Virus record (IMG/VR): IMGVR_UViG_3300006802_000620
Coordinates: 1 to 22,931 of that record
DNA from: a virus
Length of the DNA stretch: 22,931 bases
Direction: 5' to 3' (one strand)
Positions 6,790 through 14,464 of this stretch are shown piece after piece; positions within the stretch are counted from its first letter, which is position 1; each line of letters begins with the position of its first letter. Below the pieces are notes generated by a model. It did not search any database, had not been told where the DNA came from, and worked only from the letters and a program-made list of their open reading frames with translations. A program made the translations under genes and the position numbers.

Positions 6790-8385
6790 ATGGCAGACAA
6801 TCAAGCGTCTTTACGCGATATAATTAAACAGGAGTATAAGCGATGTGCGGCAGATCCAGCACATTTCATGAAAAAATACTGCCAAATTCAACATCCTCAA
6901 AAAGGAAAGATACCATTTCATTTATACCCATTTCAGGAAAATGCATTACATGATTTACGTGATCATGATTATAATGTTATTTTAAAATCACGTCAATTAG
7001 GTATATCAACACTTTCTGCGGGATATGCACTCTGGTTAATGACATTTTTTAGTGATAAAAATATCCTAGTTATTGCCACTAAACAAGAGGTAGCCAAGAA
7101 CTTAGTACTTAAAGTAAAGGTGATGTATGAGTATCTACCATCCTGGTTAAAATTACCGACAGTAGAAGATAATAAATTATCACTGCGATTAAATAATGGA
7201 TCACAAATTAAAGCAACTTCATCGTCAGGTGACTCAGGTCGTTCAGAAGCGTTGTCATTATTGATTATAGATGAGGCCGCATTTATTTCTAATGTAGAAG
7301 AAATTTGGATATCAGCGCAACAGACCCTAGCAACGGGTGGCGGTGCAATTATATTATCAACACCAAATGGTACTGGTAACTTCTTTCATAAAACATGGGT
7401 AGGCGCTGAGACAGGTCAAAATCGATTTAATACTATTAGATTAAAATGGGATGTCCACCCCGAGCGAGATCAAGCTTGGCGTGATAAACAAGATGAATTA
7501 TTAGGACCAAAAGGAGCTGCACAAGAATGTGATTGTGACTTTATTTCATCAGGTATGACAGTTGTCGACGGTCCATTAATTCAATGGTATGGTCAAACAA
7601 CAGTCCAAGACCCAATTGAAAAACGGTATATGGACCAAAATCTTTGGATCTGGGAACAAGCAGATTATGGTAAAGATTATATTGTAGTAGCTGACGTTGC
7701 TCGTGGCGACAGCGCAGACTTTTCAGCATTCCATGTTGTTGAAGTTGAATCTGTTACTCAAGTTGCAGAATATAAAGGACAAATTAGTACCAAAGATTAT
7801 GGCAATTTATTAGTTAATATTGCAACTGAATATAATGATGCATTACTAGTAATTGAAAATGCCAATATTGGCTGGGCTACAATACAAGTTGCAATTGACC
7901 GGGGCTATAAAAATTTATATTATTCTCCTAAAGATGGATCAGTGTCAGACGTATCACAACAATTAGCAAGATATATTGACTTAAAAGATACATCACAAAT
8001 GGTTCCTGGGTTCTCTATGACATCAAGAACTAGACCGCTTGTTATATCTAAATTAGATACGTATACAAGGGAAAGAGTTCCAGTAATTCGATCGAAAAGA
8101 TTAATTGATGAGCTCTATGTTTTTATTTGGAATGGAGCTCGAGCCGAAGCGCAACATGGATATAATGATGACCTTGTTATGTCTTTTTCAACTGCATTAT
8201 GGATTAGAGATACGGCGTTAAAATTGCGTCAACAAGGAATTGAAATGCATAGAAAAACATTAGATTATTTTGGTAAAGGTTCGGGCGCATATAATAGTAA
8301 TGCTGGAATGATGAAAAGCTCAGGATGGACTATGCCAACGGGCCACACCGGAATGGATGAAGATTTAACGTGGTTAATAAAATAA
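6790..8385 (+). CDS. gp17: Terminase large subunit, gp17-like
   Basis: The 531-residue product is the ATP-driven DNA-packaging motor and headful nuclease, which docks on the portal. ATPase domain: an adenine-binding Gln region (LYPFQENAL, 45-53); Walker A-like SRQLGIST at 67-74, where T4 gp17 has SRQLGKTT; Walker B LLIIDEA at 157-163 with D161 and E162; and motif III LSTPNG at 189-194. RNase H-like nuclease domain: D302 in VVADVARGDSADFSAF, E356 in LLVIENANIGW, and D460/D461 in HGYNDDLVMSF. The P-loop Lys is replaced by Ile, so the Arg of SRQ probably serves as the basic residue. I take the start at 6790 (MADNQ); the ATG at 6785 is out of frame and soon stops. T4 gp17 is somewhat longer (610 residues). 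No small subunit is recognisable upstream. Confidence 0.95.
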   Translation: MADNQASLRDIIKQEYKRCAADPAHFMKKYCQIQHPQKGKIPFHLYPFQENALHDLRDHDYNVILKSRQLGISTLSAGYALWLMTFFSDKNILVIATKQEVAKNLVLKVKVMYEYLPSWLKLPTVEDNKLSLRLNNGSQIKATSSSGDSGRSEALSLLIIDEAAFISNVEEIWISAQQTLATGGGAIILSTPNGTGNFFHKTWVGAETGQNRFNTIRLKWDVHPERDQAWRDKQDELLGPKGAAQECDCDFISSGMTVVDGPLIQWYGQTTVQDPIEKRYMDQNLWIWEQADYGKDYIVVADVARGDSADFSAFHVVEVESVTQVAEYKGQISTKDYGNLLVNIATEYNDALLVIENANIGWATIQVAIDRGYKNLYYSPKDGSVSDVSQQLARYIDLKDTSQMVPGFSMTSRTRPLVISKLDTYTRERVPVIRSKRLIDELYVFIWNGARAEAQHGYNDDLVMSFSTALWIRDTALKLRQQGIEMHRKTLDYFGKGSGAYNSNAGMMKSSGWTMPTGHTGMDEDLTWLIK

Positions 8386-8405
8386 CCAGGTTCTATTAAA
8401 ATTTG

Positions 8406-8414
8406 ATATTTATT
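8406..8414 (+). promoter_or_regulatory. Late-promoter-like motif ATATTTATT
   Basis: ATATTTATT, preceded by G, lies between the terminase and portal genes, 16 nt ahead of the portal ATG. The intervening bases are pure A/T, with no ribosome binding site. Confidence 0.5.
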
Positions 8415-8430
8415 TAAAATATAAAATAAT

Positions 8431-10266
8431 ATGGCAGATAAAACATTATATGGGCGACTGAAACGTCTCTTTAATACTAATGTTGTTGTGCGCCGCGTAG
8501 GTAAAGATAAACTTAGAGTGGTGGATAATGACCATTTACAGTCTACAGGAAACGCTCATAATTCAAAGTTTATTGACCGCTATACGCGTTTACATGGAAA
8601 TACTCATACGAATTCCATGAATACATATAATCCAAATTATAATTACTTTTCTTCAAAAACAGAATTGTATACGGATTATGAAGTTATGGATCAAGACTCA
8701 ATTATTGCTTCTGCATTAGACATTTATGCAGACGAAACAGTAATGAAAGACGACTTCGGCGATGTATTGCGTATTAACAGCAACAATGAAAATATCAAAA
8801 AAATTCTTTATAATTTATTTTATGATATTTTAAATATTGAATTCAATTTATGGCCATGGGTCCGTAATATGTGTAAATACGGAGACTTTTATTTAAAGTT
8901 AGATATACAAGAAGAAATTGGAATTGTAAATGTCGTGCCATTGTCTGCATATGAAGTTATACGCGAAGAGGGTATGGATCCAAAAAACCCATATCACGTA
9001 CAATTTAAACAATTAGGCGGCGGAAATATTACATTTGAAAATTATGAAATTGCACACTTTCGCAATTTAACCGATTCAAATTTCCTTCCATACGGAAAAT
9101 CAATGATCGAACCAGCCCGTAAGGTATGGAAGCAATTAACATTAATGGAGGATGCAATGCTTATTCACAGAATTATGCGTGCACCAGAAAAGCGTATTTT
9201 TAAAATTGATGTAGGAAATATTCCACCTGCTGAAGTTGACAGTTATATGCAGCGCATTATTAACCAAATGCGAAAGACTCCGTATGTCGATCAACAAACA
9301 GGCGAATATAATCTTAAATTCAATATGCAAAACATGTTGGAAGATTATTTCTTACCTGTCAGGGGTGGTCAGTCTGGAACCGAAATTGATACATTAGCAG
9401 GTATGGAATTTACCGGCATCGATGATATTGAATATTTAAAGAATAGAATGATGTCAGCCCTTAAAGTGCCAAAAGCATTTTTGGGTTATGAAGAAGGTCT
9501 ATCAGGTAAAGCTACATTAGCAGCAGAAGATGTTAGATTTGCTCGCACTATTGAAAAAATTCAAAGAATTATAATTTCTGAACTTCATAAAATTGCTATT
9601 ATTCATTTATATTCGCAAGGATATGACGACGCTGAATTGTTAGACTTCGAGCTAACAATGACATCTCCGTCGACAATTTATGAGCAAGAAAAATTAACTT
9701 TATATACTAGCAAAGTCGACTTAGCTAAATCAATGTTAGAGGGTAAAATTATCTCTAGAGATTGGATCTTTAAAAATATATTTAACTTTAACGAAGATGA
9801 AATTGTTGGTTTAGAAAAGGAAATTATTAAAGATCAAAAAGATACATTTAGGATGACTAAAATTGCAGAAGAAGGTGAAGATCCTGCAGATCCTAAAAAT
9901 GCTAAAAAGAAAGAAGAGGAAGAAGGCGATGAAGGCGGAGGAAATCCATTCGAAGCTATTAATCCAGAACTTCAAAAAGAATATGATAAGCGGTCTAAAA
10001 ATAGAAATACTCCTGAAGTACCTGAAGGTGGCTGGGAAGGAGCTGGAAGACCGAAAGAGCCTATTAAATATAATAGCGAAGCACACCCGAGAGGCTATGA
10101 CCCAATCGGAAAAGTTGCCTGGAAAAATGCTCGTTCAACTAGTAATGAATCGGTAGACATTGTCAAAAAATATGGATTATCGAAGTTAATGACAAATAAA
10201 CAGTCATTATTAGCTGAAAACGCTAGTATTATGGATGAGAATAATATCTTTCCAGAAGAAATTTAA
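8431..10266 (+). CDS. gp20: Portal vertex protein, gp20-like
   Basis: The 611-residue product forms the dodecameric ring at one capsid vertex through which DNA passes; it is also the docking site for the terminase and, later, the neck. It shows the gp20 hallmarks: RIMRAPEKRIFKIDVGN at 247-263, MLEDYFLPVRGGQ with GTEIDTLAG at 302-324, DDIEYLKNRMMSALKVPKAFLG around 331-352, and SGKATLAAEDVRFARTIEKIQ after it. The length is near that of T4 gp20 (524 residues) plus a C-terminal extension. From about residue 480 the tail is very acidic and low in complexity (KKKEEEEGDEGGGNPFEAI), then Pro/Gly/Arg rich, and ends with ESVDIVKKYGLSKLM and LLAENAS. In T4, sheath and tube genes lie between terminase and portal; here the two are adjacent. 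Confidence 0.95.
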   Translation: MADKTLYGRLKRLFNTNVVVRRVGKDKLRVVDNDHLQSTGNAHNSKFIDRYTRLHGNTHTNSMNTYNPNYNYFSSKTELYTDYEVMDQDSIIASALDIYADETVMKDDFGDVLRINSNNENIKKILYNLFYDILNIEFNLWPWVRNMCKYGDFYLKLDIQEEIGIVNVVPLSAYEVIREEGMDPKNPYHVQFKQLGGGNITFENYEIAHFRNLTDSNFLPYGKSMIEPARKVWKQLTLMEDAMLIHRIMRAPEKRIFKIDVGNIPPAEVDSYMQRIINQMRKTPYVDQQTGEYNLKFNMQNMLEDYFLPVRGGQSGTEIDTLAGMEFTGIDDIEYLKNRMMSALKVPKAFLGYEEGLSGKATLAAEDVRFARTIEKIQRIIISELHKIAIIHLYSQGYDDAELLDFELTMTSPSTIYEQEKLTLYTSKVDLAKSMLEGKIISRDWIFKNIFNFNEDEIVGLEKEIIKDQKDTFRMTKIAEEGEDPADPKNAKKKEEEEGDEGGGNPFEAINPELQKEYDKRSKNRNTPEVPEGGWEGAGRPKEPIKYNSEAHPRGYDPIGKVAWKNARSTSNESVDIVKKYGLSKLMTNKQSLLAENASIMDENNIFPEEI

Positions 10267-10281
10267 AAGATCAAAGATGTC

Positions 10282-10290
10282 ATATTTATT
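10282..10290 (+). promoter_or_regulatory. Late-promoter-like motif ATATTTATT
   Basis: ATATTTATT lies in the 47-base gap after the portal gene, 23 nt before the ATG at 10314. It would drive the protease operon (10314 to 14292), whose genes are separated by a few bases at most. Confidence 0.5.
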
Positions 10291-10313
10291 ATTAAAGAAA
10301 CAATAAGCCTAGA

Positions 10314-11159
10314 ATGAAAAATTTAAAGCACTCAAAGTTTAAAAATACTGGCGTACTTTTTGAATTATTAGTACGACAAGTAGCGTCGGATACTTTGAAC
10401 AATTCAGATTCGAAGGCAATACCGTTAATTAAAAAATACTTTTCAAAGTCAACCGAATTAGCCAAAGAGCTTAATTTATATCAAACTTTAGTTAAGGAAC
10501 AATTTAATAAAGAAGAAAAAGCCAATCATTTGATTGAAGCGGTATTGGCTGCACGTACACAATTAAACCAATCTGCACTTAATCGTCAAAAATATAACTT
10601 AATTAAAGATATTAAAGAGTCTTATGTATTAGAAGATTTCTTTAAATCAAAAGTTAATAATTACAAACCATTAGCAGCAATTTATAAACTTTTTGAATAT
10701 ACAATTGCAGATAACCCAGTAGAAGCTGTACAAAATCGATATACAATTGTTGAGCATATAGTACGTAAAGATGTAAAAAAATCGGCTCCATTAAATGAAA
10801 TGGCTGAATTTGTTAAGCAAGACAAAGAAGTTAGATTATTATCATATAAAATTTTAGTTGATAAATTTAATACTAAATACTCGACTTTAAACGAAGGTCA
10901 AAAGTCATTATTACGTAACTATATCAATTCAGTATCAGAAGGTACTGAACTCAAGACATTCGTTAATGAAGAAGTTACAAAATTACGAAAAACATTGAAA
11001 TCATTGACTGCTAAAGTTGATGACCAAGTAGTGCAAATTAAATTGAGCGAAGTTACCAATTTAATTAATGAAATTGCATCGGCAAAGACAATTAAAGATA
11101 ACCATATATTAAGTTTATTACGTTATCACGAATTAGTAAAAGAGCTTAAAAAAGTATAA
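10314..11159 (+). CDS. Helical phage protein between portal and protease genes
   Basis: The product has 281 residues and is almost entirely predicted alpha-helical and strongly basic, with no Cys and no membrane segment. The start KHSKFKNTGVLFELLVRQVASDTL is the most distinctive part; I recall it from a family conserved next to portal genes in many T4-type phages of environmental origin. Other features are a Leu/Lys-rich pattern at 40-70 (IKKYFSKSTELAKELNLYQTL) and a C-terminal coiled-coil-like stretch (LRKTLKSLTAKVDDQVVQ, then LLRYHELVKELKKV). In T4 this position holds the small core proteins gp67 and gp68, which are much shorter. A core or portal-associated role is possible but unproven. 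The stop is one base from the next start (TAATATG). Confidence 0.8.
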   Translation: MKNLKHSKFKNTGVLFELLVRQVASDTLNNSDSKAIPLIKKYFSKSTELAKELNLYQTLVKEQFNKEEKANHLIEAVLAARTQLNQSALNRQKYNLIKDIKESYVLEDFFKSKVNNYKPLAAIYKLFEYTIADNPVEAVQNRYTIVEHIVRKDVKKSAPLNEMAEFVKQDKEVRLLSYKILVDKFNTKYSTLNEGQKSLLRNYINSVSEGTELKTFVNEEVTKLRKTLKSLTAKVDDQVVQIKLSEVTNLINEIASAKTIKDNHILSLLRYHELVKELKKV

Positions 11160-11160
11160 T

Positions 11161-11583
11161 ATGAGTTACCTTAAGTCATTAAAGAAACCTTTACGAGAAG
11201 GCGCATTAGACGATAATGCTGCAGGAAATTATATGTTTTTTAGTAATTTAAAACAAATCCAAAGACAATGTGAAATATTATTAAGTCAAGATCATTCACA
11301 AATTGAAAATTTACTTAATAATGGGCACGATTGGGCCGACGATCATTTAACTGGATCTAAAGAATATATGGATCAAGTTTTTGATTTCTTTATGAATGAA
11401 CTAAACATTAAGGAAATGTCTACTAGTGCCGGGGCGGGTGCTTATGACACTCCTAATGCATTCGGTGAGTTACCTGATGCAAATGTAGAAATGTTAGGTT
11501 ATAAAAAAGCCAAAAAGAAAAAAGGAAATACAGTAACCAACGAGTCAGCATTTAAACGTTTGTCTAGAGAATTATACCTATAA
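11161..11583 (+). CDS. Small head-associated phage protein
   Basis: The product has 140 residues. The start MSYLKSLKKPLREGAL includes LRE/G at 11-14, which fits the prohead-protease cleavage signature. Residues about 22-80 are helical (MFFSNLKQIQRQCEILL, then NNGHDWADDHLTGSKEYMD). Residues 86-100 hold TSAGAGAYDTPNAFGE, a Gly/Ala motif I recall from several T4-type phage head proteins. The C-terminus is basic (KKAKKKKG), then NESAFKRLSRELYL. It is flanked by TAATATG junctions with the helical gene before it and the protease gene after it, so the three are probably co-translated. The function is unknown; the company it keeps suggests prohead assembly. Confidence 0.76.
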   Translation: MSYLKSLKKPLREGALDDNAAGNYMFFSNLKQIQRQCEILLSQDHSQIENLLNNGHDWADDHLTGSKEYMDQVFDFFMNELNIKEMSTSAGAGAYDTPNAFGELPDANVEMLGYKKAKKKKGNTVTNESAFKRLSRELYL

Positions 11584-11584
11584 T

Positions 11585-12187
11585 ATGGAAAACAAGAAAT
11601 TAATAGTAGACTACATTACATTTGACATTTCTCCGGAAATGATTAATGAGTCTATGGAAAAAAATAATGGCCGATTAGTAGTTAAGGGCGTATTGCAGCG
11701 TGCTGAAGCTAAGAATCAAAATGGCCGAGTATATCCTAAAGAAGTATTAATGCGTGAAGCAAAAAAATACAGCGACGTCAATATTAAAGAAAGACGTGCT
11801 TTAGGAGAATTAGACCACCCAGATAGTTCCGTTGTCAATTTAAATAATGTATCTCATAACGTAACTGAAATGCATTGGGATGGCGACGATCTAGTAGGTA
11901 CAGTTGAAATTTTATCAACGCCTTCAGGAAATATCTTAAAAGAATTATTTAAGTGTGGAATTAAATTAGGCATTTCTTCAAGAGGTTTAGGATCCGTAAA
12001 ACAATTAGGAGAAGGATCTGTAGAAGTGCAAGATGACTTTGAGTTAATTGCTTTTGATTTCGTATCTAATCCTTCTACTCATGGAGCTTTTTTAAAGCCA
12101 ATGCATGAATCAGTTAATAGGACTTTAGATATTAACAAATATGATAAAGTAAATAAATTAATTACTGATATTTTAACTGACATTTAA
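11585..12187 (+). CDS. gp21: Prohead core serine protease, gp21-like
   Basis: The 200-residue product matches T4 gp21 in size (212 residues) and key motifs. The catalytic His is H78 in RALGELDHPDSS, and the nucleophile is in GISSRGLGS at 129-137 (S131 or S132). Other herpesvirus/T4-protease-like features are GRVYPKEVLMREAKKY near 48-62, NNVSHNVTEMHWDGD at 87-101, and FDFVSNPSTHGAFL before the C-terminus. In T4 this enzyme sits in the prohead core, activates itself, degrades the scaffold and trims the capsid and internal proteins after L/I-x-E. Possible substrates in this window are the capsid (E60/A61), the scaffold, and several small proteins with LKE or LRE near the N-terminus. One base separates its ATG from the previous stop. 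Confidence 0.93.
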   Translation: MENKKLIVDYITFDISPEMINESMEKNNGRLVVKGVLQRAEAKNQNGRVYPKEVLMREAKKYSDVNIKERRALGELDHPDSSVVNLNNVSHNVTEMHWDGDDLVGTVEILSTPSGNILKELFKCGIKLGISSRGLGSVKQLGEGSVEVQDDFELIAFDFVSNPSTHGAFLKPMHESVNRTLDINKYDKVNKLITDILTDI

Positions 12188-12199
12188 TAACAATATATT

Positions 12200-12406
12200 A
12201 TGAACCTAGAAGAAAGATATAACGCTAGCGCCTTTAATAGTAAAAAATCGGCCTATGCCGGCAAAACTCAATTTGCCACTGACCGCTCAGATTTAAATAT
12301 TGATAAAGTACCAAGTCGTTATAACGTAAATGGTGCTTTGGCTGACGGCAAAGACCGTTCGAAATTAAACATCGATCAGATTCCTTCTAAATATGCACCA
12401 AAATAA
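12200..12406 (+). CDS. 68-residue protein with an internal sequence repeat
   Basis: This small basic protein lies directly after the protease gene. It has two copies of a 14-residue unit, at 28-41 (DRSDLNIDKVPSRY) and 52-65 (DRSKLNIDQIPSKY), with 10 of 14 positions identical and the rest mostly conservative. The N-terminal 27 residues (LEERYNASAFNSKKSAYAG) are Ser/Ala/Tyr rich. No Cys, Trp or membrane segment is present. The regular repeat suggests extended binding to a repeated partner such as capsid subunits, but I do not recognise a family. The ATG follows an A/T leader with no Shine-Dalgarno sequence, and the next gene starts one base after its stop. Confidence 0.78.
   Translation: MNLEERYNASAFNSKKSAYAGKTQFATDRSDLNIDKVPSRYNVNGALADGKDRSKLNIDQIPSKYAPK
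12281..12394 (+). repeat. Two-copy coding repeat (DRSxLNIDxxPSxY)
   Basis: The units at 12281-12322 and 12353-12394 each encode D-R-S-x-L-N-I-D-x-V/I-P-S-R/K-Y, separated by ten codons. The protein match is closer than the DNA match, which points to an old duplication kept by selection. Confidence 0.75.
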
Positions 12407-12407
12407 C

Positions 12408-12809
12408 ATGAATAAGACAGCACAATTAAGAAAGCTTATTGAAGCTGAGATTAAATCAATCCTCAGTGAAGAAATAGTAGAGCCTTCGGAGCAAATTTTA
12501 AAAGGTGCGATGGCATATTTTAAACAACAGACTGGTATTAATGCACCAATGCCTAGCCTCGAATCTAGAGGTCGCAGATCAGATGCATTATATTATAGCA
12601 CTTCGTTAGATAAAGAAATTCGCACCCCAGTAATGAAGAATTTATTTAGCGAATTAAACCTAAGCATTTCAGTATATCCTTTAAAAGACCATATCGGAGG
12701 TTATTCATTTATGTATAGCTTCAGTTATAAACATCCAAAAGGCGGTTCAAATGGTTTAGAAATTGGAACTGTATTCTTTATGGATGGAAAATATAAAGGA
12801 AGATTCTAA
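12408..12809 (+). CDS. Candidate inner-head protein downstream of the protease
   Basis: The product has 133 residues from the ATG at 12408, one base after the previous stop. An in-frame ATG at 12393 would overlap the previous gene and add five residues; I consider it less likely. The start MNKTAQLRKLIEAEIKSILSEE contains LIE/A and ILSE, both compatible with prohead-protease cleavage, in an amphipathic helix like T4 targeting peptides. Residues about 25-60 are helical (EQILKGAMAYFKQQTG). Residues 65-133 look beta-rich (LNLSISVYPLKDHIGGYSFMYSFSYKHP, shown here as motif fragments LSISVYPL and GGYSFMYSFSY) and end FFMDGKYKGRF. I know no family. The stop overlaps the next start (TAATG). Confidence 0.74.
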   Translation: MNKTAQLRKLIEAEIKSILSEEIVEPSEQILKGAMAYFKQQTGINAPMPSLESRGRRSDALYYSTSLDKEIRTPVMKNLFSELNLSISVYPLKDHIGGYSFMYSFSYKHPKGGSNGLEIGTVFFMDGKYKGRF

Positions 12810-13549
12810 TGCCTTATTTCGCTAAAAAAGAAGGCGACCAATATTGTGTCTATAAAAAAGACACTAAAGAAAAAGTAGGGTGCACTAAAGGAAATAAAGA
12901 GTCACTGCGAAAGTATTTAGCAGCATTGCACATGCACGAATTAAAAGAAATGAAACAAGATATGAAACCAATTAAATTAGCATCATTAATTCCTTTAAAG
13001 GAAGGCGAGCAAAAACTTAAAATGACTTCTGAAGAAAAGAAAGCATTTTTAGAGGCCGTATATCGATTTGCCGAACATTCTAGTAATATTTATAGAAACC
13101 ATAATATTGTTGAGACTTCAAAATTCTTAGGTGAATTAATTGAAGCGGCATCTCATTTAACATTATCAGAAACAGAGGATTGGTTTGATGCAAATACAGT
13201 AAATCGTCATATGAAACATTTAGGCGAGGCCCATAAAATCTTCGAAAAGACAGCTTCTGAAATGAATACATTGCAGCAGCGTCTAGAGTCAGCATATGAA
13301 GATATTGGAGAAACTCTTTCTAAATATTATGATGTAGGTTCTATGGTTAATGAAGCTAATGAATTAGTTAATTCAGGCCAAGACTACCAGAAGTTTTTTC
13401 AAAAAGCCATGAAAAAATTTAAAATTAATGGCCCTGGAGATTTAGAAAATGATAAGCAGAAAAAGAAATTTTTTAATTGGGTAGACTCTAATTATACATC
13501 TCCAGAGGAAGCAGAAAAATCTGAAAAATCTGAAAAAGAAGAAAAATAA
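12809..13549 (+). CDS. Two-module hypothetical head-cluster protein
   Basis: The product has 246 residues. Residues 1-44 form a compact module (MPYFAKKEGDQYCVYKKD, then KVGCTKGNKESLRKYLAALH) with C13 and C25, which I recall as a small stand-alone or appended domain in many phages. Residues 49-61 then read like a fresh packaging-type N-terminus (KPIKLASLIPLKEG), with a possible protease site LKE/G. The remainder is helical and charged (SEEKKAFLEAVYRFAEHSSN, then LQQRLESAYEDIGETLSKYY). The C-terminal end has FNWVDSNYTSPEEAEK followed by a KSEKSEKEEK tail. An ATG at 12959 precedes the second module and could be an internal start. Both ends overlap their neighbours by one base (TAATG). Confidence 0.75.
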   Translation: MPYFAKKEGDQYCVYKKDTKEKVGCTKGNKESLRKYLAALHMHELKEMKQDMKPIKLASLIPLKEGEQKLKMTSEEKKAFLEAVYRFAEHSSNIYRNHNIVETSKFLGELIEAASHLTLSETEDWFDANTVNRHMKHLGEAHKIFEKTASEMNTLQQRLESAYEDIGETLSKYYDVGSMVNEANELVNSGQDYQKFFQKAMKKFKINGPGDLENDKQKKKFFNWVDSNYTSPEEAEKSEKSEKEEK

Positions 13550-14292
13550 TGGCACGTCAACTAGTACCAATTGCTGAGGGTATATTGTTTCAAAGAAAGG
13601 TTGAGGCTATTTTTGAAGAATTACTTACAACTCCCGCTCACTTATTAGAGGCCGAGGGAGAAGAATTATCTGAGCCAGAGCAAAAGGCAATGGATAGTTT
13701 AATGAAAATATTTGTTGACCAACTTAAAAAAGGAGCTGGTGAAGTTAAAGCTACTGCCGCAGACCCAGAAGAATTAGAAGATATTAAGAAAGATATTCCA
13801 GAGCTTGAAAAATTAAATTCTAAAGTAAAAGAAGGCGATCTTAATGAGTTTGTAATAAGCGGTGCATTAGTCGCAGGTCTAGTAGCCGCTATTCCAAAAT
13901 TAGTTGAATTATTCGGTTATTTAGTAAAAGGCATTGGCGCTGTTATAGGTAAACTAGGATTCAAAAAAGGTGCTGACGCAACGAAAAAGTTTGCTGAAAA
14001 AATAATACATGGCGGGCATAGCCTCCATAAATCATATTTAGGGGCAATTCAAAATGGTTTAAAACTATTAGTGCCTGGGTTTAAAGATCTTGATGCAGCA
14101 CGCCAGAAAAAAATTGCGGAAATATTATATGTCGTAATATTATTGACATTAGGTATAAATGCTGGAATAGAGGCAACAGCGGCATTGCAGCACGCTGAAT
14201 GGTTACATGTTGCAGTTGAAGGTGCTATGGCCGCTATTAAAAGTGGAGAAATAGGCCAATGGATTGCTGCTCAGATAGTAGCAATCGCTTAA
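13549..14292 (+). CDS. Putative inner-head protein with hydrophobic helices
   Basis: The product has 247 residues. The N-terminus MARQLVPIAEGILFQRKVEAIF has IAE/G at 9-11, and LLE/AEG follows at 33-37; both fit prohead-protease cleavage. Residues about 38-100 are acidic and helical. Residues about 104-140 form a long hydrophobic, Gly/Ala-rich stretch (SGALVAGLVAAIPKLVELFG, then YLVKGIGAVIGKLG), and a second lies near 193-215 (ILYVVILLTLGINAGIEATAA). The end is Ala-rich and amphipathic. Soluble head proteins seldom have such segments, so insertion into the host membrane during DNA delivery, or a holin-like role, are possibilities; neither is proven. It is the last gene of the protease operon, followed by a terminator-like hairpin. 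Confidence 0.76.
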   Translation: MARQLVPIAEGILFQRKVEAIFEELLTTPAHLLEAEGEELSEPEQKAMDSLMKIFVDQLKKGAGEVKATAADPEELEDIKKDIPELEKLNSKVKEGDLNEFVISGALVAGLVAAIPKLVELFGYLVKGIGAVIGKLGFKKGADATKKFAEKIIHGGHSLHKSYLGAIQNGLKLLVPGFKDLDAARQKKIAEILYVVILLTLGINAGIEATAALQHAEWLHVAVEGAMAAIKSGEIGQWIAAQIVAIA

Positions 14293-14311
14293 TTTATTAA
14301 AAATATATCAA

Positions 14312-14339
14312 ATGGGAGTGTTTTCTTAAGCGCTCCCAT
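14312..14339 (+). terminator. Terminator-like hairpin before the scaffold gene
   Basis: A nine-pair stem, ATGGGAGTG (14312-14320) with CGCTCCCAT (14331-14339), has one G-U pair and a ten-base loop. Only ATTTATT follows, not a full U-tract, so termination may be partial. It separates the protease operon from the scaffold/capsid pair. Confidence 0.6.
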
Positions 14340-14346
14340 ATTTATT
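14338..14346 (+). promoter_or_regulatory. Late-promoter-like motif ATATTTATT after the hairpin
   Basis: ATATTTATT begins within the last two bases of the hairpin. It is 118 nt from the scaffold ATG, much further than the other copies (15-27 nt), so any transcript starting here would have a long structured leader. Confidence 0.42.
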
Positions 14347-14464
14347 GATGTAACGCACAATGCCTTATCCATGTTCTATATTATAAGGCGCTAGAAAATT
14401 TATATTCTATTAAGATTCCTAATAATCTTATTTCCAATTAATTTATTTAATAAGAGGACAAATC
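14347..14464 (+). promoter_or_regulatory. Structured leader of the scaffold gene with an AGAGGA ribosome binding site
   Basis: Two further hairpins can be drawn. GCCTTAT (14362-14368) pairs with ATAAGGC (14383-14389). TAAGATT (14411-14417) pairs perfectly with AATCTTA (14424-14430) around a six-base loop. AGAGGA at 14453-14458, six bases before the ATG at 14465, is the only good Shine-Dalgarno-like sequence found before a gene in this window. The arrangement suggests special control of scaffold synthesis. Confidence 0.5.

Noticed and set aside
9863-10156. 97-codon + frame inside the portal gene
   Set aside because: It overlaps the low-complexity acidic tail of the portal in another frame and reads as Lys/Ile-rich shadow sequence.
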